This document shows, piece after piece, positions 1-10,800 of a DNA stretch of 64,000 bases. The notes below the pieces were generated by a model that saw nothing but the letters and a program-made list of their open reading frames with translations, was not told the DNA's origin and made no database searches. The translations under genes and the position numbers were made by a program. This stretch comes from an uncultured bacterium (GTDB lineage Bacteria > Patescibacteriota > Gracilibacteria > Absconditabacterales > Absconditicoccaceae): positions 62,001 through 126,000 of the forward strand of contig CAMVNG010000002.1 in the NCBI GenBank assembly GCA_947168815.1, written 5' to 3'. Positions within the stretch are counted from its first letter, which is position 1. Every line of letters starts with the position of its first letter.

Positions 1-2
1 AA

Positions 3-374
3 CCAACTGTAACTACAACACCTAAAAAAGAACCAACTTCACAGGTAACAATGATTGAGGCAATTAAACATCTTATTTCTGCATATAATATACCTGTTTC
101 AAAATCAACATCTTCTAAGTTTACATATGTCTCAAAGTCTAATGCAAACTATCCTTATATGAAAACAGCTTTAGAAAAGAAAATGATTTGAACAACAACA
201 AATCCAGATATGATTGTAAGCTGTGAAGTATACATGGTAATGAAAGGGTTGGCTGAAGGATGGAATATTACAAAATCAGCAGATCTTAAGGAAAATTATT
301 GGAATATGGCAGAATCTAAAGGTTTATTAAATTGATGTGTTAAAGGAGCAAAGCTAACATATGCTAATCTTTAA
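3..374 (+). CDS. C-terminal part of a hypothetical protein (5' truncated by window edge), possibly surface/SLH-like
   Basis: Open frame with TGA=Gly (…ALEKKMIGTTTNPDMIV…LLNGCVKGAKLTYANL*), TAA stop, terminator directly downstream. Confidence 0.6.
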
Positions 375-394
375 AAATTAAATATTCTATTCCT

Positions 395-425
395 AAATTC
401 CTAGAGTAATCTAGGAATTTTTTTA
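395..425 (+). terminator. Intrinsic terminator
   Basis: AAATTCCTAGA-gtaa-TCTAGGAATTTTTTT hairpin plus T-tract. Confidence 0.85.
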
Positions 426-482
426 AATTAAATTGCATTAAAAGTAATAATTCCTTATAGTTAAGAAAAAAAATATAATAAT

Positions 483-1061
483 ATGGTGTCAATAAGGTAT
501 AATAAAACATTATGGATTGCTCTGTTCTTAAGTCTTTTTTTTAGCTTCTCTTTTATTTTCTCTGATGTGTTATTCGAAAGAAATGATTTAGGATATAAGG
601 CTTTAAGTATTCTAAATCAATTCTTTGTGACTATCTTTATGTCTTTAGTAATCTATTGGATCGTCGTTAGAACTAGAGATACGGATAATCAAGTGGTACA
701 GCTTAGAGGCATACTTAATTTCATAAGTATTGTTATTAAATCATTTGATACAGAGGGAAAAAATGAAAAACTTGTCAAATTAGAAGAATTGAAGGCGAAT
801 CTTGAATTAGGTAGAAAAAGAATTAAAAGATTTTCGATTTTGGGCATTGCATTGATTAGTTTACTATTAGTAAATGGGTTACTCAATTGCTTTATTGATT
901 ATTTTACATCACAGAACGCTTTGATTAGTCCACTTATTAATGATGAAACGGATATAGCAAGATTGACGGCTATAAAACGTTGGATCCCCTTTGTCCTTCT
1001 ACTTCTTGCATTTATGCTAGTGCCAAGTTTTATGAGAACAAATCCTTATGAGGAGAAGTAA
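483..1061 (+). CDS. Hypothetical membrane protein (192 aa), no in-frame TGA
   Basis: Intact ORF, hydrophobic segments, all Gly as GGN, TAA stop inside a terminator hairpin. Confidence 0.75.
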   Translation: MVSIRYNKTLWIALFLSLFFSFSFIFSDVLFERNDLGYKALSILNQFFVTIFMSLVIYWIVVRTRDTDNQVVQLRGILNFISIVIKSFDTEGKNEKLVKLEELKANLELGRKRIKRFSILGIALISLLLVNGLLNCFIDYFTSQNALISPLINDETDIARLTAIKRWIPFVLLLLAFMLVPSFMRTNPYEEK

Positions 1062-1075
1062 TGCTTCTCCTTTTA
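1051..1075 (+). terminator. Intrinsic terminator overlapping the stop codon
   Basis: GGAGAAG-taatg-CTTCTCC-TTTT. Confidence 0.7.
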
Positions 1076-1151
1076 ACTAAATTAAACTTGAAAAGAAATA
1101 TAGTTTTGATAAGTTTAGCGTAGTTTTATTTTTTTGATGCAGAAAAATCTT

Positions 1152-2687
1152 ATGGCAAAAAAATTCTATATTACAACTGCAATAGCCTATATGAATGCAG
1201 GTCCACATGCATGACATGCTTTAGAGATTGTTCAGACTGATGCATTAGCAAGGATGTATAGATTTTTATGATATGAAGTAACATTTCAGACATGAAGTGA
1301 TGAACACGGTATGAAAATTTGGAATGCATCAAAAGCAGCATGAAAGGAGGTTCATGAATTTGTAAACGGGAATGTAGAACTTTTTAAAACATTGTATAAA
1401 AAGTTAGATATTTCTTATGATAGATTTTTACAAACATCAGATCAAGAACGCCATTATCCTTGAGCACAGTTAATGCGAAAACGTTTAATGGAAAGCTGAG
1501 ATCTTTATAAAAAGTCATATAAATGACTTTATTGTGAGGGATGTGAGGCGTTAAAATTAGAAAAGGATTTAATAAATGGTAGATGTCCAGATCATCCAAA
1601 CAAAGATATTCAGATTATAGAAGAGGAGAATTACTTTTTTAGACTTTCAAAATACAGAGATCAAGTTGCTCAATTGATTAAAGATTGAGTATATAAAATT
1701 GAGCCTGAAATTAGAAAGAACGAAATACTTTCATTCTTAGAAAAAGCTGAAGATGTAAGTTTTTCTCGTCAAAAGTCAAAAATGCCTTGGGGAATTCCTA
1801 TTCCATGAGATGAAGAACATGTTATGTATGTTTGGTGTGATGCATTAACAAATTATATAACATGAACAGGTTTCTGAATAAATGACGATTGGCAGAAGAT
1901 TTGGCCTGCAGATGTACATGTTATATGAAAAGATATCTTAAGATTTCATGCTGCTTTTTGGCCTGCAATGCTTTTATCAGCTAACTTGCCACTACCAAAA
2001 ACACTTCTAGCACACTGATTCTTGACTTTAAATGGTGCTAAAATGTCTAAGTCTACATGAAATGTTTTAGATTCAGAAGAAGTGGTTGATAAGTATTGAA
2101 GAGATCCTTTTGTCTTTGATTTGTTATATAATGTTTCTCTTAATGCAGATTGAGATTTTACAATGGAAAGGTTAAATGGAGTTTATAATAGTATGCTTAT
2201 ATGAGCTTGGTGAAACCTTGTAAATAGGGTAGTTTCACTTTGTAATAAATATGGTATTACTGAATGAAAGGCCTCTTGAGAGATAGTTGATGAATTTCAA
2301 AAGTTCTTTGATACTATTGAATCGCGTTTTATCCAGAATTTTGATATCCAAGGATATTTGCAAGAGTGGTACCGTTTAGTACAAAAAGCTAATGAGTTTA
2401 TTACTCTAGCAGAACCATGGAAAAAGTGGAAAGATGATTCAACTAAGCAAGAGGCTATTGATGATTTGCAATTGCTTCTTTATATCATCAAAAATCTAGC
2501 TATTTTGTCTTCACCAATATTGACTCAGTGATTTGAAAAATTAAAGAATATTCTTTGAATTGAAGAATTGAGAGAAATTGATACCTCAAAAAATTGAGAC
2601 GTAGAAAATATAAAAAGAGCTTTTGATAAAAAAGAATTCAAAGTAAATTTATGTCCTGAGATACTTTATCAAAGAGTAGAAGAATAA
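1152..2687 (+). CDS. metG: Methionyl-tRNA synthetase
   Basis: TGA=Gly translation [37 protein letters not shown]…GSDEHG…LNGAKMSKSTGNV; class I motifs (HAGH, KMSKS). An in-frame ATG at 1137 is an alternative start. Confidence 0.95.
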
Positions 2688-2705
2688 TTGTAAGAAAATA
2701 TTAAT

Positions 2706-2737
2706 AAAATCTGACTAGAAATAGTCAGATTTTTTTG
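2706..2737 (+). terminator. Intrinsic terminator
   Basis: AAATCTGACTA-gaaa-TAGTCAGATTTTTTT. Confidence 0.85.
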
Positions 2738-2759
2738 AAAGCAAGGAGATTCTCCATAC

Positions 2760-2915
2760 TTATAAGAAACCTCTAGAAATTACAGAGTATATAGCATAAG
2801 CTAAAGACACTGTAATAAAAAGACCGACAATAATGAAAGCCCAGAGGATTACGGAGTTGAGTAGACTTTTTTCCTTTTGAGGGCTTGCCTGTTTGTTTTG
2901 TTTTTGATGTTCCAT
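2760..2915 (-). CDS. Small single-TM protein (51 aa)
   Basis: MEHQKQNKQASPQKEKSLLNSVILWAFIIVGLFITVSLAYAIYSVISRGFL*; no TGA in frame. Confidence 0.55.
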   Translation of the reverse strand: MEHQKQNKQASPQKEKSLLNSVILWAFIIVGLFITVSLAYAIYSVISRGFL

Positions 2916-2953
2916 AGTTTTTGTTTTTTATTGGTTTATTTTATTGAATTATA

Positions 2954-3214
2954 TTAATATCCTATTCATCACCAAACTTTTAATCGTGTACTGACTGCAA
3001 ATATAAATAATATCCCCAAAATAATGAAGAGAATTATTCGTCAAACAAGGTTCATAGGTTTTGAATGCCAAAAACTTCGTTGTTTATCTTTTGTTTTCAA
3101 CTCCGTTTCTTTTCTATCTAATTCAGCAACCATTTTTTCATATGTTTCTTGATTTATCTGATGGTTTATTAAAGCATCTTTCAGGAGAATCTTTTTTTCT
3201 TCAAGAGCATCCAT
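2954..3214 (-). CDS. Small coiled-coil/membrane protein (86 aa)
   Basis: TGA=Gly extends the listed ORF: MDALEEKKILLKDALINHQINQETYEKMVAELDRKETELKTKDKQRSFWHSKPMNLVGRIILFIILGILFIFAVSTRLKVWGGIGY*. Confidence 0.65.
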
Positions 3215-3358
3215 AAGTTGAACATTCTTTATAAAACACCAAAAGTGTAATAATATTTTATATTCTTGCAATATAAAAAAGAAATTAGTATTTACTTTTA
3301 CAAGGAAATATATAATATATGTGATATAAATAATAAAAGTATCACAAAAAAAAGAATT

Positions 3359-3841
3359 ATGTATCGTATTACTGAACAAATTGAAGAAGTGGTGACTCCA
3401 CCATTTAGTGTGTTAAAATTCTCTCATGCAATTTTGCTTCTAGTTGAGAACATTGAATCTATCGATACTCTGAATGCTTTGGATAATTTCATGAATATTC
3501 ATGTTCTGTCTTCCTGGCTTTCTGATCATATCGAGCAGGTTAATGCAATTCCAGCTACGGTCGAGGCTATTAAACCATTAATTAACAGATTTGGAAGATT
3601 GAAAGGTTTAGAATCTGAGTTTAATTCGAATCATTCAAACCACAATTCACGACCTGACACAATCGTTACAACGGATGAAATCTTTGTTGGAGAGACTTCA
3701 ATGGCTGCCATCTATGCTCTTAATGAGGACGATCAGGATCCTTATATCGAGCAGATTCTTGAGATGATTAAGCAGTATCAGGGGAAGACACTATGGTACT
3801 CAGGAGCAATGCACATGTTGCCACCACATCATTGTGAATGA
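3359..3841 (+). CDS. Hypothetical protein, no in-frame TGA, apparently terminating at TGA
   Basis: MYRITEQIEEVVTPPF…MLPPHHCE then TGA, followed 18 nt later by a strong terminator hairpin. Table 25 readthrough would extend to TAA at 3926-3928. Confidence 0.7.
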   Translation: MYRITEQIEEVVTPPFSVLKFSHAILLLVENIESIDTLNALDNFMNIHVLSSWLSDHIEQVNAIPATVEAIKPLINRFGRLKGLESEFNSNHSNHNSRPDTIVTTDEIFVGETSMAAIYALNEDDQDPYIEQILEMIKQYQGKTLWYSGAMHMLPPHHCE

Positions 3842-3859
3842 ACATTACTTTGTAGAGAG

Positions 3860-3895
3860 GGTATGAAATGAAGCATTTCATACCTTTTTATTTTT
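3860..3895 (+). terminator. Intrinsic terminator
   Basis: GGTATGAAATG-aag-CATTTCATACC-TTTTTATTTTT. Confidence 0.9.
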
Positions 3896-3943
3896 CCTTG
3901 CTTTTTAAGCGTCGGATATATAATCTAATAAAAAAACAAAAAT

Positions 3944-4483
3944 ATGAAAAAGATATTACAACGTTATTCAACCCTGTATTCTTCATTAGATGTGCTTAAA
4001 TCAGTGACTACTTTTGAAGAAGTTGTACTCTCATTCCCAGTTATATTTTGGTTCTTGGGGTATCATGAACTGTTTCCCAAATGGTGTATCTATACTGCAT
4101 TGTTTCTTATCCTTTGGATTCAGTTTAAACTTGATTATACGAAATATCGTTTACCGAGAGATTTGTATACGTTTATCCAGGAGCTTGAGTCTCAAAAAAA
4201 TGAACTGTCTGAGTTTATTAATTCAAGTGAAAAACTATTAAATCTTTTCGAACAAGAATCTAAAAACAAAGATCATTTACCACTTTCATCCTATATTAGA
4301 CCAGAGTTTGCTAGACATATACTTTCTTCTGACAATCCTAAAGAATTAACAGATAAAGAAATTGTTGAAGGCATAAAACTGGCCCATAGGGAGGCAATAA
4401 ATGATCTATCGGAATGCTCGGATATTATCTATGATGCAAAGCATCTTTTAGAAAGGGTACTTAGAAAATTAAATGCAGAATAA
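3944..4483 (+). CDS. Hypothetical membrane/coiled-coil protein (179 aa), no in-frame TGA
   Basis: Intact ORF, hydrophobic segment, own terminator. Confidence 0.7.
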   Translation: MKKILQRYSTLYSSLDVLKSVTTFEEVVLSFPVIFWFLGYHELFPKWCIYTALFLILWIQFKLDYTKYRLPRDLYTFIQELESQKNELSEFINSSEKLLNLFEQESKNKDHLPLSSYIRPEFARHILSSDNPKELTDKEIVEGIKLAHREAINDLSECSDIIYDAKHLLERVLRKLNAE

Positions 4484-4488
4484 ATTTT

Positions 4489-4528
4489 AAAAAATTGGAT
4501 TGAGAAATCTCAGTCCAATTTTTTTGTT
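4489..4528 (+). terminator. Intrinsic terminator
   Basis: AAATTGGATTGAGA-aa-TCTCAGTCCAATTTTTTT. Confidence 0.85.
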
Positions 4529-4622
4529 ATTTTAGCTAAAAAACCAGTTTAAAATTTGAAAAAAATAAAAAAACAAATATAATTAATTTAAGGAATATTT
4601 TGATTTATATTACAAAAACAAA

Positions 4623-7211
4623 ATGGAAGAACAAAACGGATCATTCTTACAACAAAACAATCCATTAAATGAACAACCTCTAACAGCGGAGGCTTCTCGT
4701 TTGAATGATGAAGCTAAAATTAAAGAGATTCTTGTTGAGCAAACAAAATTACAACAGCTTTACAATGAAGTTGTTGTATATATTCAACAGCATCCTCAAA
4801 TGCCGACAGAGGAGATGATAAAATACCAAACTCAGCTTAAACAATTGAGTGAATATTATCAGAAGAACCAAGAAAAGTTAAAGACTCTTGGATATTCTTC
4901 AGTTCAAGTAAATAAAAATGTTACAATAAAAAAATGATCAAGCAGAAATCTATCAGTTAAAACAATATTCCTTTGATGTGCTGCAATTATATTCCTTTTT
5001 GTTCTCTGATTATGAGCACTATCATATTATTTGGCATCACATCCTGATTCTTTAGGAGGTTTTACTGCATTAGGAATTTCAGCAGCTACTGCAAAATCAA
5101 TCTTGAGTCTTTTGTCAGTTGCTGTAATGATGGTAATTCTTCTTTTGGGATTAGTTATCCTAATAGTGAATACCTATAGAGCTTTTACAGTTAAGAATAG
5201 GTGAAAATGATGGTATTATTCATGAATTATTTTCTGACTTATGATTATATGAATAGCTCTTGCAGCTGGAACAACATTGATTTCAAAAGTATGAAGTATT
5301 GATGTGGATTCAATAGTGAATCCAGATGATGTCGTATGAATGAATATGATCAGATATGTTCCTGTTACCGAAAAAGATAAAAATACGGGTGAAGAAAAAG
5401 TAATAGGTTGGCAAGAAGAAACCGATAAATCGCATCTTATTGATAATTCTTTTTATGTAATTGCTCCTGTAAATATATGAGCACAACTATTCTCATCTAA
5501 CTATAAGGAATATTTGAATGCAAAATTTTCAAACGTAATAATTGGAGGTGTTCAACTTGATTGTTGAAATGGACAATCACTTCCATTAAGTAATGATAAT
5601 ATTCATTTTTATGGACAATGTTTTTATACGAAGAAAGGCGATTATAAGATTTCACTACAATTCTTGACTATAGATGGTAATAATGAGAGAACAGTAGAAA
5701 CTCATTATATGAAAACATTGAGGGTTGATTCTGAGATTATTGTTAAATGAATAAATACACAACTTAATGAAGAATCAAATGAATTATCTGTTTGACCAAT
5801 ACCAGCTGATGTTGAATTTGATGCAAGCAATGTATTTAAAGATTTAAATTTGCAGGAATATAATTTGAATTGGTATTGAGAAAATATTGGTTCAATAGAT
5901 AAAATAAATGAAATTGCTTATCATCACAGTTATGATACTTCAAAAGTATATTATCCTAAAATACAATTCTCAGATTTGCATTATATTGATGAGGGAGGTG
6001 ATTGGTATTCTTTCCCATTAAGAGTGACTCCATCTTCAAAGCCTGTTTGTAAATTAGAATTAACACAAGAACAAGGACTTGATTACAAGATTCAATGAAC
6101 ATTCCTTAATAGTTCTGACAGATCTGTATCAGATTATTCGTTTGAAATTAGAGATAAATTTACAAATGCGGTTATTGATACAATTCCATGAAAGGGGAAT
6201 ACATATTCGTTAAGTCACCGTTTTCAATGAAAAGGAAGCTATTTGGTAAAATTAAATTTCAAAACTGATTATTGAGAAGAATGAAGTTGTGAGAAAGAAC
6301 TTGTTTTAACAGAAAAAGCTACTTTCGATGTGAAATATGAATTCTCAGCTTCAAATTCTAGTAGTAATTGATATGAGAAAATATCAATTGATGAGAATTC
6401 AAATGTTATTAAGTTAACAACAATTCCTTCTAATGTAAAAGTAAAAATTATTTCTATAGATCCTAGAACTAAAGATTCTACTGTTACTGTGACTGTTGAT
6501 GGATCTCCAAAAGTTGCTTCAAGCACGGATGAATATATGTTTGATATAATTGATTCAGAACCTCATAAGGTTGTTATTAGGGTCGAAGATACTAATCGTT
6601 GATTAGAATTTGAGAAAGAATTTGAGGCAAAAATAGGTTTAGAAGATTTAGTTGGTAAACTATCAATTATTTGAGATACTATAGGATTTGAACCATTTAC
6701 AGTTACTTTGGATGCTTCTGCTTCAAGATTAACAGATCCTTCTGATCAAATTACTTATTTTACTTGGGATTTCTGAGATGGAGAATCACAGCAAAAAGTA
6801 TCAAATTGAGTTGTAAAACATGCTTATCGTTTCGACTATAAAAATAACAATGGAACATTTACTCCAAAAGTTACTGTATATACACAGAAAGGTCGTTCTA
6901 TAACTGTAACAGCACCATCATCAATTGCTGTTAAAAAACAAGTTGCAAAATTAGAAATTTATTCAACATCTCATCCTTTACAAGAAGCAAGAGTGTGAGA
7001 TAAAGTTGACTTAGCACTAGAATTCAACTGATTACCAAAGAGAATTACTTGGGATTTCTGAGATGGTGAACAGGCACTAGAATGAGAATGAAGAACATAC
7101 ACGGAAGTGACTAAAACATGGAATTCAAAATGAACATACTTAATTAAAGTACTTGTTGATTTTGAAGATCAACAGTCTGTAGAACAAACTTTCCAATTCA
7201 AAATCAGATAA
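4623..7211 (+). CDS. Membrane-anchored PKD-domain protein (~862 aa)
   Basis: With TGA=Gly, one continuous frame 4623-7211: N-terminal coiled coil, TM segments, PKD motifs YFTWDFGDGE and ITWDFGDGE. Confidence 0.85.
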
Positions 7212-7230
7212 TTATTTATGATAATGTGTG

Positions 7231-7264
7231 AAAACAGGGGAATAGTTAATTCCTCTGTTTTTTT
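7231..7264 (+). terminator. Intrinsic terminator
   Basis: AAAACAGGGGAAT-agtta-ATTCCTCTGTTTTTTT. Confidence 0.85.
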
Positions 7265-7513
7265 ATTGTAAATTTATCTTAGAAATCATAGTCCTCATTG
7301 GCTAATAAAAGAATTTATAGAAGCTTTTATTTTAAATAGGAATAATGGGGCAGAATTGATAAATTTTTTTTAAGATTTTAAAATTATTCATGATTATTAG
7401 GGAAATCTTTTTTTGAGTAACTTCCCTCTGTATAGTTTTAAAAACAAACTGGATTTTAGAGATAAAATAATCATTATATCATTATTTAGAATACATAAAA
7501 TTAGAGATTAATA

Positions 7514-7825
7514 ATGCAAAACTTTAAAGATGTTCTACGTAAGAATATTTCAGAAAAATATCAGTGAAAGCGTATGTTGTGAACAATAGCATTAAATGTT
7601 ATAAAGGATTATTTTAATATACCTGAACCTGAAGAATGAGTAATAAGAGATAAAGAAATAATTAGTTGATTTTTAAAATATGAAGTTCTCTTCTTAAGAA
7701 CGCAAGATCAATCATTAAAAATAGCAATCCACAAGGATAAAGAAAAAGTGATTACTGAAATTAATAACCACTTTTCTAATTTATGATATACATCAAAAGT
7801 TTCTGAAATCCGTTTTACAGCATAG
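7514..7825 (+). CDS. Small protein, possibly DUF721/DciA-like
   Basis: MQNFKDVLRKNISEKYQGKRMLGTIALNVIKDYFNIPEPEEG…FLRTQDQSLKIAIHKDKEKVITEINNHFSNLGYTSKVSEIRFTA*; family call tentative. Confidence 0.5.
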
Positions 7826-10800
7826 TTATAAGCTGAAGAGTGTTCCTAGAGGAACAAATTCAGAATAGCTATAATGTACTTTATAATTCATATCCCAAAG
7901 TCTTGCTCTAACAGAGTCATCTTTTTGTAACGTATTTGAATAATCTGCAAATTGACAAGGACAAGAATTACATACAGGTTTTACTAGAGCACATCCATCT
8001 CATTCACAAAGAACATCTGGTAGAGGAGGACATCAATTGTCATCAGGATCTGCAGTACAATTGAGTTCTTTACATGCCTCAGGTCATTCTTTTCCAGGTA
8101 AGTCCTTACATTCATCTAATGAATCAGGAACACAATCACAATCTTCATCACATATAGGAACATCTCAAGGACAGTTTTCACAGTCTTCACCAGGATCTTG
8201 CTGGTGATTTCAACATTTAGTTTGTATTTTACAAAGTACGCAAACAACTCCTTCTGGCATATTAGGATCATTTGGATCACAATCTTCAATAGGAGAACTT
8301 ACTATTCAATCTCAACATACAGCCTGACATTTGTTTCAAAGATCAACAGAACAATTGTCGCACTGTTCATCAGGTTGTTCTTTTCAGTCTCAACAATCAG
8401 GTTGTTCATCGGTAAATCTCTTACAATCAATTCTACATTCATGGTCATTACCATTACCATTTCAGTGGTTAATATCTCAATGATCACATTCTTCATCAGA
8501 ATCTTGATGTCAGTCTCAACAGAAATGGTCTCAACCTATAAGTACACACTGTTCATTACAGATACCATTAACTCCATTTCATGTTCCATAATCACATTGT
8601 TCAGGATCTTCTTTAATACCATTTCAGCATGAAGCACTACATTTTCATACATCTTCTGAACAATTAATACATTGTTCTCAAGTATTTTTGTTACCATCTC
8701 AACACTTTTCTCAATGATTTACACATTTATCAGCAACGTCTTCAGCACAAGTATCACAATCCTCTTTTTCATCTCTTTCTCCATTTCAGCAACTTTCAAC
8801 ATCTGTACAAATCTCGGTACAAATTCCATTAACTCCATTTCAAGTTCCATAATCACATTGTTCTCCTTTCTCTGGTTTTCCATTTCAACACTTAGTTAAA
8901 CATTTCACTCATAAATCTTCAGGACAGGTATTACAGTTCTCATTTACATCATTATCTATCTTTCCATTTCAACATTTTGGTCTAACAACAGTTTTACAGT
9001 GAATAGTACATTGTCATAGTACGCCATTTGCTGTTCATTGATCACATGTTTCTCAAGGATCTGGTAATCCATTTCAACATTTATTGTTTGGATTAATATT
9101 CCTACAATTTATATCACATAGTCAATCTACTCAGTTTCCTGTTCAATTATCACATTCTTCTCCATCTTCTACTTTCTTATTTCAACAACTTCAAGTACAT
9201 AATCATACATCTGTATCACAATTAGAACAGTCTTCATCAGGATCTACTTTTTTATTTCAACAATTAGGATGGTTAGGATCGAAAATCGTACAACTTTCAG
9301 TACATTCATTATCTTTTCAGTTGTTAGGTCCATGATCACATGCCTCATCTCATTCAGGTATTCCATTTCAACATACTGTTTTTACAACATTTTTACATTC
9401 TAGCGTACATTCTCAATCTCTTCCATTTCTTTCTCAACGATCACATTGTTCTCGAGGCTCATCTAGATTCTCGTCTCAACATTTTGTAGCACATTTAGTT
9501 CATAAGTCTATAGGACATGTAGCACAAGTTTCTCATGCATCAATTTTACCATTACCGCATAGAGCTCAAGGTAGAATAGTCGTACAAATAAATGAACAAG
9601 GACCTTTTCAATTGTCTTCTCATGCATCACATTGTTCTCAACGGTCTATATCAGTATGTCCATCTCAACAATACGGTTTTCATGGCGTTACAACCATTTT
9701 ACAATTTTTAGTACAAATACCGTTAATTCAATTTCAAGAACCATAATCACATTGTTCTCATCATTCACGTATTCAATCACCACATGAACTTACACAAGCT
9801 CCAACATCTTCTTTACAATTGCTACAGTTCTCAGCTGGTTCAATGATTCCATTTCAACATTCAGCAGAACACTTTTTTACATCTGATTCACAGCTTTTAC
9901 AAGTTTCATCACCATCAATTTTTCAGTTAGGACATTCACTTACAAGTGTACAATCTATTTTACAGTTATTATTTAGTCAATTAAATGTTCAATCATCACA
10001 TTTTTCCGTTTCTTTATTGTGGATTCCATCTCAGCAGAAATCATCTCAGAAGCATCTTTCTCAAACATCTTCCGCACAAGTCTGACAGGTTTCTCAAGTA
10101 GTATCTCAATCATTACAGTTTGTGGTTTTTTTACAATCCTTTCAACAGATTGAACCTTCTTTTCAGTTATCTGTCTTTAAATCACATTCTTCTCATGCTT
10201 CCTTATCCCATACCCCATCTCAGCAAGAAGGCTTTCTTTCTAACCTACAATCTTTTGTACATCAACTTCCTTCTTTTCAGTTATCATCCTTTTTATCACA
10301 TTTTTCATCTCACTCTTGAATTCCATTTCAGCATTTAGCAGTTGTTCTTTTACAACTAAAAGAACATTTCCCATTAAATCAGTTATTTTCAACTCAATCA
10401 TCACATTCTTCTCATGTTTCAGGAATTCCATTTCAACAAGTATAAGAACATTTAGATCCGAGATCAACTGGGCATGATTCACAATCTTCTCAGACATCAT
10501 ATACTCCATTTCAACATTTAGGATGTGTTGCATCTAATATAGTACACATTAATGTACAATTGCTAGCTGTTGTTCAGTTTTTATCTCAAGCATCACATTG
10601 TTCACCTTGATCTGGCTCACCATTTCAACATTTATCATTCCATCAAATTAATCTACAGTCAGTAGCACAAATTCAGTTAAATCCATTTTCTAGTGTTCAA
10701 TAATCACATTGTTCTCAAGCTTCAAGTATTTTATTTCAGCATGAACCTCTACATGCTTTTACATCTTCACTACAAGTAGAACAATGTTCAGCTTTTTCAA

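Noticed and set aside
3266-3358. Upstream extension of ORF 3266-3841
   Set aside because: The extension is AT-rich and promoter-like; ATG at 3359 is the more likely start.
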